From Phellopilus nigrolimitatus (Eukaryota; Basidiomycota; Agaricomycetes; Hymenochaetales; Hymenochaetaceae), in assembly GCA_021029095.1 (NCBI GenBank), contig JAJOHG010000001.1, forward strand, positions 1,922,001-1,986,000: 64,000 bases of DNA, in the 5' to 3' direction. Both the position numbers and the translations under genes were made by a program. Each line of letters starts with the position of its first letter. Within the stretch, counting starts at the first letter, position 1. Positions 11,162-22,383 of the stretch are shown here, piece after piece. The notes beneath the pieces are model-generated. The model searched no databases and was not told the DNA's origin. It saw only the letters and a list, made by a program, of their open reading frames with translations.

Positions 11162-12910
11162 CTACAATGGGCGATGACTTTTCGCCTGGGGAGATACAGC
11201 CACAGCCCGGCTAACTGCATCGTACATATCCTCTTTACGATAGCGGTAGCCATCCATCTTTGTTACAGCGTGCCTGCTGTGCGACCGCAGCGGAGCCCGT
11301 GGGCGCTCGCGATAATACGAGTCGTAGCGGGGAAGTCGGGGAGTTGGCAATTGCGGCGACATAAAGTCAAACAGGATGCTATCCGTCGACCCGTCATCGT
11401 CGCGGTCATAGTTGAAGCCGTGCTCGCGCATGGTGCTGTGACGCCCGTGGTAAGTAGAGAGAGAACGTGCACAGTCTTCTAACGGCGACTGCGCGTATTC
11501 GTGATGATGCCTGAGCGAAGGAGTCCGAGAGCGGTAGCTCATATACGAGTAGGGCCGACTACATGGGTTTGAACGGTCATGCGAGCGCCCGTACCCTCGC
11601 TCATATGTCCTAGTACGCTCTCTTCGGACGTCCTGCTTCGGGACGGGATATCTGGAGGCGATGGGCAGGTAGATGGACTCGCCTCGCCTCTTCACATGCG
11701 CATGTAGGGACGGGTTACTAACGCTGTCGCATAGCGCCCTGGTAGCCTTTTCGATATCCACATCCTCATCCGCATCGGATGTAGAGACAGCGCTTGCGAA
11801 AAAAGACGCGTTGTTGTGCGCGTTGCAAACGGATGTGCTTCGCTGCGCGTCGATGAGGTGCGCGTTGCGCGCACGCTGACTGGCGAGCGAGCGGCGGTGA
11901 ACCAGATAAAGTGCGAGGGAGACAGCGAGCGTGGCTGCGATGATAGCGAGAGGGACGGCAACAGCGGCAGTCGGCAGGGCAGTGCGGGATGCGAGTGCAG
12001 ATTGCGGAGGAACGACGTCCTTTGAAATGCCTGTGGTAGGAGGACTTTGGCCAGGGACTTCGGGGGCATCCCCAGGATTTGAGACCTGAGATGCAGCACC
12101 AGATGATTCCGCTGCAGGACATAAGGTACGAGACAGGGAAGTCGAATTAGATCCAAGAGAAGCCTGGGGCATTTTAATCACTTGTTCAGACGTACTCAAT
12201 GGCGAAGGTCTCGATTCGGGTCCTGCGTTACCGGAAGAATCGTCGAAGGGAGCCTGAGCAGAGAAGTGGTTATTAATGACGTCGGACCCGGGCGGGTCTT
12301 CACTTGCACGAGCGTCAGAAGTAGTGTTGTCCTCAAGATCATTGCCCGTATCATTCGCCGGAGTAGTTCCACTTCCGTTGTCTTTATGAGAGATTTTTCC
12401 AGCCACTGTAGATGCTTTCTCCCAATAAATTCATGAGCAGGTAAATCATACAAAAAAAGCTTGAGGACTTACGGCTCAGTGCAAAACTCGGTGACTTCAT
12501 GATATTCCCGAAATCATCCTTCACTTGGAGATAAAAGTTAGATTCGGAAACGACATCTGGGACCGAACTGGAAAGCAGTACGGTTTAGTCGGATCAATGA
12601 TGAAGGAGGAGAACAAGATGGTTCACAAATTAAATATGTATTGGTTCCCGCTCAGGTCGACATTAGGCCATACAGCCTCGCCGCAATCGCTTCCTTCCGA
12701 GTCGCTGTCAACAGAGCCTTGCGTACACAACGAGACAGAGGGTGAGACAATCGGCTTTTCAGACGTCCATTCACCGGTGATAGTATCTCCAGTATTGTAG
12801 ACTGCATCAGGAGTGGGGCTTGTCCATTCTAGCTTTTGAGAAGCATCGGCCGGTTGAAAGACGAACCCCAGATAAGCGACGAGACAAAGTACCAGACTTT
12901 GAGTGACCAT
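11162..12910 (-). CDS. Single-span surface protein with Kre9/KNH-type N-terminal domain
   Basis: The start at 12910 gives a signal peptide (MVTQSLVLCLVAYLGFVFQP) followed by LEWTSPTPDAVYNTGDTITG, the opening of the Kre9/KNH Ig-like domain common in Ser/Thr-rich fungal surface proteins. Intron 1 ends at the acceptor before SVPDVVSESNFYLQVKDDFG, and exon 2 ends SPSFALS. After a second intron the exon ending at 11162 begins AGKISHKDN. It encodes a long Ser/Thr/Pro-rich stalk, a membrane span (AVAVPLAIIAATLAVSLALY) and a cytosolic tail rich in Arg, Tyr, His and Ser. Most family members are GPI-anchored; here a true membrane span and a long tail suggest a surface sensor or anchor. Function is inferred only. 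Confidence 0.75.
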
Positions 12911-13660
12911 CTTGTAAGGAACGTGTGAGCAGAATCGCAGGCCTGCCTGCGATGCTCTAAGCTAAGCCAGTAGCGGAGGGAAATGGCCTTGATGAGAGAC
13001 CGAGCGTACTAAGCGAGTCGCCACCTGAAGCATGGATACTAAACTGTCAGCCGCAACCACAGGCAGACTGCATCGAAATTCTGTCAAACCAGTGCTGTCC
13101 GCTAGTTTTAAAAAATGCTAGATCCAGCTGCCAGTCGCAGATACTTTTGAAATATTACTCTTTAGAGGTCAACAGTCCTCCCAAAAGTTTGGGATCGCGA
13201 TCTCCACGGTCTGCCTCGGACGCCTCTCCAAGCATGATCTCGATCGACACATTTTCCGGTCGTTTTTCCGCCTGCGTATATCACCTTGATATCGTCGATC
13301 GACGCAAGTTACAAGACCTGCCATTATGCCTCCGCCTCCGATCTTCGATGAGACGCCACAAAGTTGCCTGAAGTGGAAACAGTGGTCAGGCACGAGGCGA
13401 CCGCGGACACGAACTTCCTTGTTCTCTCCGGGTTCTTCCGTGGATTGGCACGGTGAAAGGCCAGCGTCAACGTTCCTGTTGTAGAGATATTTATCTGCCG
13501 CCTCGGAAAACTGCGAGGCATCCCCCTTTATTATCAACGTATCTTGTTCCGTTGTCTCTTCCTTATTCTCTGTTTCCTCTTTTTTTAACTTCCATTTGGT
13601 ACTTTGGCTTCACTTCGGAGCTATATCTTATAATTTTATATCAACACAACTGTGCCCGCA
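12911..13660. promoter_or_regulatory. Divergent intergenic region
   Basis: About 750 bp between the Kre9-type gene (-) and the DUF6533 gene (+), so it should contain both promoters. A C/T-rich tract (13,530-13,600) precedes the plus-strand start, as is common near fungal transcription starts. No coding exon recognised. Confidence 0.4.
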
Positions 13661-15357
13661 ATGACATCTCCGACCCCGTCTGGATGGCTCTTTCCGCCTG
13701 CTGAAATCATACAGAATGTACAGAACCAACATTACGCTCGATTAGCAGCTATGGTCATCGTCCTCTATGACACCTGTGAGTGCATACAATCACATAAAAG
13801 TAACAACTTATTTTATAGTTTATCTGCACGACCAGTGATCACACTAGATAGAGAAGTGAGTGTGTTTTTTTAATGCCGCTTCCACGAGATGGCTAATGGA
13901 AGATTCAGATCGAATATTTTTGGGTACACTACACTCACGGATAGAGTGATATCGACCTTTCTAATGTCTCTTTGTTAAGGGTAAACCTTGGTCACATGTC
14001 AAAACCTTGTACTTTCTGGTTGGTCCTCAACTCGTTCTGTTGGATGCATTGCTGATATACGTCGTCTTGTCCAGAACCGCTACTGGGGTATGATAGCTCT
14101 GGGTCTGGATACCTGGAGTAGGCTTTTTCGTGCTGTTTACATTCATCTATATGTGCTTATAATCAGGGCTCACATTAAGTTGCGCTTTTACCAACAAAGT
14201 CGGATTATAAGTGTGTTTCTTTGATACATCTCCTCGCCGAAATATCTAAGCTGGCCTGTTTTAAAGGTGTATGTCTCCATGGACCCGCTAAAATAATTAA
14301 TGATCCTGATCAAGCTCATAGGCCGATTTCAATTTATTTTCCAGAGCTGGAGCGGTGAGTGCAACATTTTACACTGGAATCAATAAACTCGGTTCTCAAT
14401 TCATTATTCAACCTAGGATGGCTATCAATTTTGCTGGTCGAAAGTGAGTTACCAACGTAATGCATCAGTATTGATCCCGAGACTTCATTCTCATTTCTCA
14501 GTCATCTTGATGATTCGAGTCCATGCGCTGTACAATCGAAGTCAGTATCGTCACTCAGCTAAAGCATGAAATATATTTGACACCTTGGCATACAGGCAGG
14601 ATAGCACTCGTAGTCCTCACAGTCCTTCTAGTTGTACAGGCGACCGCTATGGCTGCCTTACTTATTTCACTGTTGAAAATATTCCATGGTGTGTAAAAAT
14701 TGAAAATTTCGTCTGATGAGTTCTGATCAGTCTATTTTTAGTAATATCCTTCACATCCGGAACAACGTGCGGTTCATTTCAAACTTTCCCTCGATGGTTT
14801 GCCTTGTTTTGGTCTGTGCTCTTCCTTTGCACAGCATGAAATACGCGACTAAAAACCGCCTTAGGCTTCCGGCTGTACTTATTGATCTCCTTCTCCTTCT
14901 CTTGACACTTTACAAGGCCTTTTATTTCTTGAAAATGACGCCCGGGAAGAGGTTGAGCAGCTCACGCCTATTCGAAACACTTGTTCGCGATCAGATTTTG
15001 TACTTCGTCGGGTGCGCCGAATTCTCTGACGACTAAAGCTTTGCAAAGCGATTTATTAAAACACATTCCAGAGTTCTCTTCGTCGCAAGCGCCAACATGG
15101 TCGCCGTTTCACTGATGCCGTTGCTGATCTGCGTCGCAGTAGGGTTTGTGCTCGCTTTCCCTCTCATAATGGGCAGCCGACTCCTTCTCAACCTTCGAGA
15201 AATGGCGGACGATAGGCTTGAGTCTAATGCACCGACCATAAGCACTCTCATTTTTGCTCCAGGGCAGCCTGTCCGGTCCGAGCACACTGTGCCAAGCCAA
15301 TCAACTCCCCCTGCGATGACTCCGAGTCAGAATGCCTCATTGTTTGAAATCATATAA
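13661..15357 (+). CDS. DUF6533-domain multi-pass membrane protein
   Basis: Member of an expanded Agaricomycete family of seven-span proteins of unknown function. ATG at 13661 gives MTSPTPSGWLFPPAEIIQNV, then HYARLAAMVIVLYDT. Several small exons follow: LSARPVITLDRE, IEYFW, GKPWSHVKTLYFL, NRYWG. Together these form the DUF6533 signature (Asp-Arg-Glu ... Trp ... LY-L-NRY). Further spans are visible near 14,600 (LVVLTVLLVVQATAMAALLI) and 14,860-14,930. The last exons hold ETLVRDQILYFV and the tail motif GSRLLLNLRE, typical of the family C-terminus, and the gene ends SLFEII. At least eight introns of about 45-65 bp. Exact middle exon borders are not all resolved. No ligand or partner is known. 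Confidence 0.8.
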
Positions 15358-15655
15358 TCCGCAGTAGGACACGCAACTTGTATAAAAATAAATTTCTTGA
15401 GCTATGTAATGCAAGTATTTATTTTATTATTCTTACGACCACATGCATCCTACGGCATTCCCCGAGCTGGATCGAATTTAGACTATTTTAGAGTGAAGAT
15501 CGCAACTTTGATCAACATGATCGACACGGACTCACGACGTCTCTGTTCGCAGTCAAAGAAACTGCCACTAGACTTTGCAGAAGTGTTACAGCAATCCAAA
15601 CCCCAGATTAACATGCAATGATTTTAAGCCCAACACCGATTGGCTTTGTAGCGAT
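15358..15655. other. 3' flank of the DUF6533 gene
   Basis: AT-rich spacer up to the miniature element. No feature seen. Confidence 0.4.
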
Positions 15656-15976
15656 TAGTGTTGCCGTAGTTTGGTCCCGAACCGATCCAAACCTGGTTTG
15701 AAGCCGAACCAAACCTCCGGTTCGGTTTCGATTCGGTTCGGTTTGATAAAATAGTAAAACAAAACTGATCGGTTTGGGCCAAATCCTGTTTCAAACCGAA
15801 TATATTATCATATATGGTAATTAAACCGCAGTTTAAACCGAACCAAGCCGAACCAAACCGGGAAACTCGGTTCGGTTTGGCCAAAATTTGCGAACCGAAC
15901 GGGAGGTTCGGTTTCGGTTTTCAGCAAAAAGGCTGAAAACCGGACCAAACCAAACTACGGCAACACTAGTAGCGAT
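15648..15976. mobile_element. 313-bp non-autonomous hAT-type element (MITE) with 8-bp target duplication
   Basis: The element spans 15656-15968. Its ends are perfect inverted repeats of at least 20 bp (TAGTGTTGCCGTAGTTTGGT). It is flanked on both sides by the direct 8-bp repeat GTAGCGAT (15648-15655 and 15969-15976), a target-site duplication. Eight-bp duplications and a terminal YARNG (here TAGTG) are hallmarks of the hAT superfamily. The interior is packed with short direct and inverted copies of a GGTTCGGTTT-like unit and can fold back on itself. It has no coding capacity, so any movement would need a transposase in trans. It sits between two convergent membrane-protein genes. Confidence 0.85.
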
Positions 15977-16041
15977 ACATAAATAAATAGATACACGATT
16001 TTATTTAGATTGACCGAATAATCTGCCTCTAGCCTGTCTCG

Positions 16042-18194
16042 TTATTTGTTCAGAGTGACCTCGTCGAAATTAGAGTTCAATGAGTCCAAAGATATCCTAT
16101 AGACATGATCCTTGTCTACCAAATCATGTACTATCACTGCCTCTGTGTCAAACGGCTTTGCATCCTCTTCAAAATGGTCATGCGCGAAGTCGCGATCCGA
16201 GAGCCTGCTCTGGACGAGGACTTTGAATATAGATGAATAAGAGAAGAATGTGCTTGAGGTAAGATAAAAACATACGATAGTGGTCGAGGTTCTTCCCAAA
16301 ATTACGACGGCAGAGCACCGCAAGCACGAGAGTTGCGACGAAAAGAACTACTGTCGCCGTGAAAATCATGCCGAAGAACCACCACGTCGTAAATGTCCAA
16401 CGGAACATCGGAGAAAACGGTAACGCAAGCAGGCAGCCGAGAAACGCTGCTCCAAACGCAAGAAACACAATTGTCGCGCGGGGCCATTCGCGTCGCAAAG
16501 AATACCATCCCTAACACGCGAACAGGACTTCGTTAGTCCAGCTCTACGAAGGGTATCCATTTTTGAGATTACATACTATAGCAATCCACGGCGGTAGAAG
16601 CTGAGCCGAGGAAAAGATATTAGCAAAATTAATTATCAGGTGCGTTGAATAAAATGTACACACGATCGTCAAAACTATCGAGAAACTCCTGAACAAAACG
16701 ATATGGTTACCCGTAGCGTGTGAATACCACGTATTCATAATCTGATCAATCCATAAAGCCATCGTTGTTGGGAAAATAAGCGCAGAAATTTGCACGACGA
16801 CGGAGAAGCCAAGGAGAAGCTGTGTGATGGATGGATGTGATCAAGCTTTGCTCGTAGCACGAACAATCGATGCATTGAGTACCTTATACATCTTCTGCAT
16901 CTCATTCGAAACCTGGACGACGCGCCATGGCCGCTTAAAATAAACCTGTGTATGGTTATGGATCATGACGGGTCTACTAGTAAGTCTACATTTGAGACTT
17001 ACTCGCCCCAGTTTAGTGGCCAGAAAGGCCTCTAAAATGATCATGAATGTCGAACTACAGAGTAAGAGTCCCTTTATAATAATGTTTCAGAGAAGCCGGC
17101 AAAAACACGACAAAATAAACTTACCTCGAATATATGACGGTTTTCAAAGAATTTTGGTCCAAAAAAGTCGGATGGACAACTAGCCGCGTGAACAAGTCGA
17201 CCAAGGCTTTTTTTGACGGCTATAGTTTCGATGAATCGGCTCAAAGACCAGATCGCCGAGAGAAAACGGATCGAGAAAATCACAACACTAACGTTTGGAA
17301 GTCAGTGAGTCAACATGCTAAGTATTGTGGAAGATTGCGTACATATGCGGGATGGACTCGCGTGCGATCGCGTAGACTGTAACGAACAGCAGATACGCAT
17401 GGATGACAACGAAGACAACATCTTCCATGCGATTGTCACGGAATCTTCAGAGACCAGACCCAGGTACAATTTCAGAGTCATAACAGATTAAACTTCGTGT
17501 CACAGCAAAGAGACTCTCCGTAGCTCACAGATTAGTAGAGTACGACGCAATCATAGGGCAAAAAAGCAAAGGGTTGTTTGCAGTCCGAAGTTCGCTTATT
17601 GTAAATCTTATGCATGTACTAAACCCCTCTGTACCACACTGTTGTATTCCACCATTCGATAAGAGGCTATAAAGGTTTTCCGAAGCGTTCGTAGCCATTG
17701 GGTAGATAGGCGCTCCGCTGCGCCGTGCGCCGTCGTCATCGGTGACGAAGAGCGCACCGCGGAGGACGATCTGAGTGCACGCGCAAATAAGAGAGAAAAG
17801 AAAATATGACGTTGAGCGCCAAAGGAAAAGACGTCGAGCCTATCCACGGACGATAGTCAGTCTTAACCGAGATCCGATACCACTAATTCGTCACAGCTCA
17901 CAAAATCCTTGAGCATTGCAAGTCAGGTCAGTTGTAAGAAAACAGAAGTCGGATTGTCTCCCAGAGACTACGTAGAATCTTGTTCTGTCGAAAACGGAGA
18001 AATAAAGTCACAGGGTCAGGATAGCAGTCGACCGGTCGACCGACAACTTGAGGGGAACAAGAAGACGAGGTGCTAATTGAGGAGTACGACAACTGGTGGT
18101 TTTTGTGGCAGCTGACAGCAGTGCAGAAGGGCCAACAAAGCGAGAATACCTGACGGGCCTGAAGGCGAAGAACGACCCTAATTCTGATGTTCAT
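16042..18194 (-). CDS. Multi-pass membrane protein with ectodomain, family not recognised
   Basis: The exons read in order on the minus strand. A hydrophobic start near 18,100 (ILALLALLHCC) comes first. An extracellular-looking segment follows (VLRGALFVTDDDGARRSGAP, then CGTEGFSTCIRFTISELRTA) with Asn-glycosylation-like sites. Spans come next, starting MEDVVFVVIHAYLLFVTVYA, then VVIFSIRFLSAIWSLSRFIE and MIILEAFLATKLG. The short exon VYFKRPWRVVQVSNEMQKMY leads to LLLGFSVVVQISALIFPTTM and further spans (REWPRATIVFLAFGAAFLG). The tail ends FDEVTLNK at 16042. Introns have good GT..AG ends. The true start and first introns are uncertain. Overall shape resembles a receptor or sensor of about 500 residues; that is inference from topology alone. 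Confidence 0.6.
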
Positions 18195-19230
18195 ACAACA
18201 AGTTAAGAAGACGAGAGATGATGCGTCGTAGAAGACCTCAGTATTTAGTGATTGTGGATGAGCGCGCGGTAACCAACTGAGATTTCGTCATTTTGAGTAC
18301 TTGAAGTTATTTGGGATAAAGGGCATGCCATGAAGAAAATCCTTAAGGATACCGCGTTCGCGCCATCGTGCGCTGTAAAGCCATAGAAGTAGGGGAATGC
18401 GCTGATAATCAAACTGGGATCTGTGATCGGCGCGCAAAGACCTTCGATACGGATGGCATCGTCGTGACGCCGCCATTTGGGCCGCACTGTGAACTCACAA
18501 GCTTAAGGGCGATGCTAAGGTAATGGCGACTGTCAAGCTCGCTCGCGGTGACCTCGGAGCTGATCGACATAATATTAATAAGAAGCCGAGCCTCGAACGC
18601 AACACGCAGGGCAAATTAAAAATGACCTCTAACCAGGAATACCAACATGATCCTAAGTTATTTTAACAAAATGCTTTGCCTTGGCGGCTCCACGTCCGAC
18701 AACCATCAAGCACTTGGTCATGGGCTTGATACGTGCGACTTCGAAGTAGCTGTGCTTGATTTATTCGCGAGTGCAGCGACTATAGTCTAAAGTCCGAGCC
18801 GTTTATTCCCGACCTTCCCTCATAGATAAGGCAGCGGCCGAGCGCGCGTCGGCCGATCTGCTTACCGGGCGTCCGCGACAGGGAGTTCAGTAGCCAACAG
18901 CACCGACGTTGTTGAAAATGCACGAAAGTAAGAGATAAAAGAGCAAACCCCAGTTGACGTAGATGATGACGAACAGGTATCTGTAGACGAAGAGATAGGA
19001 ATAGATAGGGTGAAAATAAGAGACGGCTTGCTTACGTGACTGGTTTGTGGAGGTTGGTGCAGGATTGGCGCGGGCGCTCGGCAAGTGCCGCTGAATACTT
19101 ATCCGACCAATAATAGAACGGTCTCAATCCATATACTTACTTCGTGAATGGCCACCTTTAAATTCAATTTTCCTGGCCCCGTCGTGGACATCGTTTACTT
19201 CCCCCACTCTCCCCAGCACCGTCCGCGACG
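18195..19230. other. Intergenic region with coding-like fragments
   Basis: On the minus strand, 18,245-18,770 holds several coding-like but disconnected pieces. These include EVARIKPMTKCLMVVGRGAA (about 18,750-18,690), FEARLLINIMSISSEVTASE (about 18,600-18,540) and IRIEGLCAPITDPSLIISAF (about 18,460-18,400). I cannot join them into one gene or name a family. They may be a decayed gene or 5' exons of the neighbour. The right part should hold the promoter of the ammonium transporter. Confidence 0.35.
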
Positions 19231-21117
19231 ATGAGCAGCGCTCAACATCTATCAGCGCGTGCGTAGTGACATCAAAATGCAGTTTAAAATGCTAATCCCC
19301 AACCCTGATCGCTGTACATATCTACAGGTGCCACCAGCCAGTTGCGTGCCTCCCTTTTATCAATTCTCTTCCCGGTTTCCTGACTTATCGCCTTCCCTCC
19401 AGATTCGACGGCGGCGATGTGTCCTTTATCATCATAGCCGGCGCTCTCGTCTTTCTCATGGTCCCTGGTCTTGGTAATCATTTCTCTGCGAAATTGCCTT
19501 ATTCATAGCCATTTCATTGAATATGCAAACGATGCTCTTCCAGCCTTCCTTTACTCTGGTCTCGCAAGACGAAAATCCGCCCTTTCTCTCATATGGGCCG
19601 TCTCTGCTAGCAATGCAGTCGTCATCTTCCAGTGGTTTTTCTGGGGATATTCGCTCGCCTTCTCCCCAAGTGCAACAAATGGTTTCATCGGTGACCTCGA
19701 CCGCTTTGGGCTCAGAAATACTCTAGGAGGTGCTAGCCCAGGTTCCCCTCTTATTCCAGACCTTCTGTATTCTTTCTATCAGATGGAATTTGCGTGCGTC
19801 ACCGTCGCCATTTTGATGGGGGCGTTAGCGGAACGCGGGCGTGTGTTTCCCGCCATGATTTTCGTCTTTGCATGGATGACTATAGTTTATTGTCCACTAG
19901 CATGCTGGCCCTGGAACATCAATGGCTGGGCTTTCAAGTGGGGAGTGCTGGATTATGCTGGAGGAGGTCCTGTTGAGATTGGTAGCGGCGTGAGCGGTCT
20001 CGCCTTTTCCTGGGTACTTGGTCGCAGAACGGAGAAAGAACTTCTTAACTTCCGCCCGCATAACGTATCAATGGTCGCCCTTGGCACCTTTCTCCTCTGG
20101 TTTGGATGGCTCGGCTTTAATGGCGGCAGCTCGTTTGGTGCGAATTTACGCGCGATCATGGCCATATGGAACTCCATGCTTGCGGCAGGATTTGGTGGGA
20201 TAGTATGGTGCTTGCTGGATTGGCGGCTCGAGAGGAAATTTACGATGGTTGGATTCTGCTCCGGAACAATAGCAGGCCTTGTGGCTGCTACACCTGCGTC
20301 TGGATTCATTGAGCCTTGGGCGGCTCTAGTCATGGGCGTTGTTTCTGGGGCAGCTTGCAATTTTGCCACCAAGTGTAAGTAACTATCTCTTACTTCATTT
20401 TTAGAAAAATTACTAACTGGTTGTCAAGTGAAATTCCTTGTGCGCATCGACGACGCCCTCGATCTGTATGCTGAGCACGCTATTGGTACGTCACCTTGCT
20501 TCCGCTCAGTGTCGCCGCTTAATTTAAGTTTAAACAGGTGGGATCATCGGCCTTATTTTCAATGCGCTCTTCGCGAAAGGGAGGATTGTCGCACTCGATA
20601 ATGTGAATACGACAAATCCGGGCGGCTGGCTGGACCACAACTGGAAGCAGCTCTACATCCAAGTTGCGTACGTCTGCGCTACCTGCGCATACTCTTTCGT
20701 CATGACTGTGGTACTTGCGAAGACGATCGACCTGATTCCCGGCTTGCACTTGCGCGCGGCGGTCGACGCCGAGCACATGGGCATGGATGACTACCAGGTG
20801 CGTTTTTCTGTCCCCCAAATGAGAATCAAACCACTGACTTCTTCTGACAGATCGGTGAATTCGCGACCGATTATATAGAGGTGCGGCGCGATTTCGACGA
20901 TTGGACGCCGCCTGCGTCCGTGGAAAAGACATGGAATCTCAGATCCAGGGTCGACGGCTCTGACTCCAAGTCGTCGATAGGATTGTCGCAGCACGTCGCC
21001 GCTGGCGATAGACATGGGCAGCCGGACGTCGGGCTACACCACCAGCACAGGCCCCACAGTCCGACCGCTCCAACCCAGAATGGAAAGGCGCTGGAACCAA
21101 TCTCGGAGAAGGTGTAA
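19231..21117 (+). CDS. Ammonium transporter, Amt/Mep family
   Basis: Plasma-membrane ammonium channel of 11 spans. The first exon probably starts at ATG 19231; its exact splicing to the next exon is unresolved. From there the protein reads FDGGDVSFIIIAGALVFLMV, then AFLYSGLARRKSALSLIW. It continues through FQWFFWGYSLAFS, YQMEFACVTVAILMGALAER, DYAGGGPVEIGSGVSGLAFS and HNVSMVALGTFLLWFGWLGF. After two further introns come DALDLYAEHAIGGIIG and VVLAKTIDLIPGLHLRA, and a cytosolic tail ending EPISEKV. At the first pore twin-His position the residue is Glu (PVEIG); the second His is kept (AEHAIGG). This is the Mep1/Mep3-like E/H arrangement rather than H/H. Frames are intact throughout. Confidence 0.92.
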
Positions 21118-21561
21118 ACTGCAAGGCGGGAGAGAAAAGAGCTCTCGTGGTTTCATTACGGTCCACCATATGAGCTCATATATAACTTCGTTCTTAATCT
21201 ATACCGCATCTTCTCGATGCGCAAACTGTACACGGCTCTTTTCCCTGCTCAACCACATCATCTATATTACTATTCGTACATTCGTATACACGTTTGGGGA
21301 GTTAGTCCAGGGCGGAGGATAATTCGTAAACTATATGCCTAGAAGAATATTAGTATTTACAGCTCGAAACAGCTCGAAGCTTGGGATGATCGACGCTTAC
21401 ATAATGGCGCTTGAAATTTCGTAAATGCGGAAGTTTGTTACTCGTCAGCAAAACGGTCTTTCCAGAGGGGTTTCTCAGGTCAAGCTAGGAGAAGAAAAAG
21501 TGTGTTTCTTTCATACTCTTAAACAAGATGAGTTCCCTGAGAAGTAACAATCACCTTCCAG
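21118..21561. other. Spacer between the ammonium transporter and uS8m
   Basis: 3' flank of the transporter and short 5' flank of the tandem downstream gene. Nothing else recognised. Confidence 0.4.
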
Positions 21562-22026
21562 ATGCCTCTCCCGCACGACCTCTGCGCGCGCGTGCAAAAC
21601 GCCTTCCGCGCCCGCCATCTCCGAGTGTGCGTCGACCACACCACGCAGAACCTCGGCATCCTCTCCATCCTCCTGCGCGCCGGCTTCGTCTCCAGCCTCT
21701 CGCGCGGGACGCCCGCGGGGCCCTCGCCCGACGCGTTCCTGCAGGCCGGCGACGCGTACCGCCGCATCTGGGCGGACCTCAAGTTCCGCGACGACCGCCC
21801 CGTGCTCGCCGCGATGGAGCTCGTCAGCCGCCCGAGCCGCCGCGTGTTTATGGACGCCGGCGAGATCCGGCGGATGTGCTCGGGCAGGCGCGCGCAGCAG
21901 GTCAAGCCGCTGGGCATGGGCGAGGTCGCGATCGTGCGCACTGCGAATAAGGAGCACGAGTGGTTAGAGGCGCGGGAAGCGCTGAGACTAGGATTGGAAG
22001 GCGAGGTCATCTGCCGGGTGCGGTAG
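21562..22026 (+). CDS. MRPS8: Mitochondrial small ribosomal subunit protein uS8m
   Basis: Single-exon gene of 154 codons. It starts MPLPHDLCARVQNAFRARHL and continues with TTQNLGILSILLRAGFVSSL, the N-terminal S8 fold. The C-terminal domain has LVSRPSRRVFMDAGEIRRMC and KPLGMGEVAIVRTANKEHEW, equivalent to the S8 RNA-binding segment (SKPGLRVY / GIAIVST in bacteria). Length and lack of a bacterial-type C-terminus fit the mitochondrial form. It is clearly more GC-rich than its flanks. Located in the mitochondrial ribosome. Confidence 0.87.
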   Translation: MPLPHDLCARVQNAFRARHLRVCVDHTTQNLGILSILLRAGFVSSLSRGTPAGPSPDAFLQAGDAYRRIWADLKFRDDRPVLAAMELVSRPSRRVFMDAGEIRRMCSGRRAQQVKPLGMGEVAIVRTANKEHEWLEAREALRLGLEGEVICRVR

Positions 22027-22383
22027 GGCTCTTTGTTGTGGTTTTGTGGTGAGCGGCGAACGTCTGAGTCGGTTCTATGTGACTAAAACGCTCATCTTCT
22101 GCAAGTTGTCGGCTTTCTTTTTCCCCTTCTTTCATTTGTCTAATGTTATCCATTCACACTCGCAATTGAACGCCTAATGAAACGACGGCTATAAACACAC
22201 CAGACCTTCTCAGAAACGAAAGAAAAAGTGGTGATGCAAATTAATCTCTATTCAGTTCCAGAAATATGCAAGAAGAAAAATCATTAAAGATAAAAGAAGA
22301 TATGCGGCAACTCGTTAGTCCATGTTAATCCATGTTAGTCTCGTACAAGCTCGTTTGTCCATGCAGATCCATCCCCATTTCGC
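22027..22383. other. Convergent spacer, uS8m / prenylcysteine oxidase
   Basis: AT-rich 3' flanks. Tandem near-repeats of TCCATGTTAGTC lie at 22,318-22,345. No gene. Confidence 0.4.
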
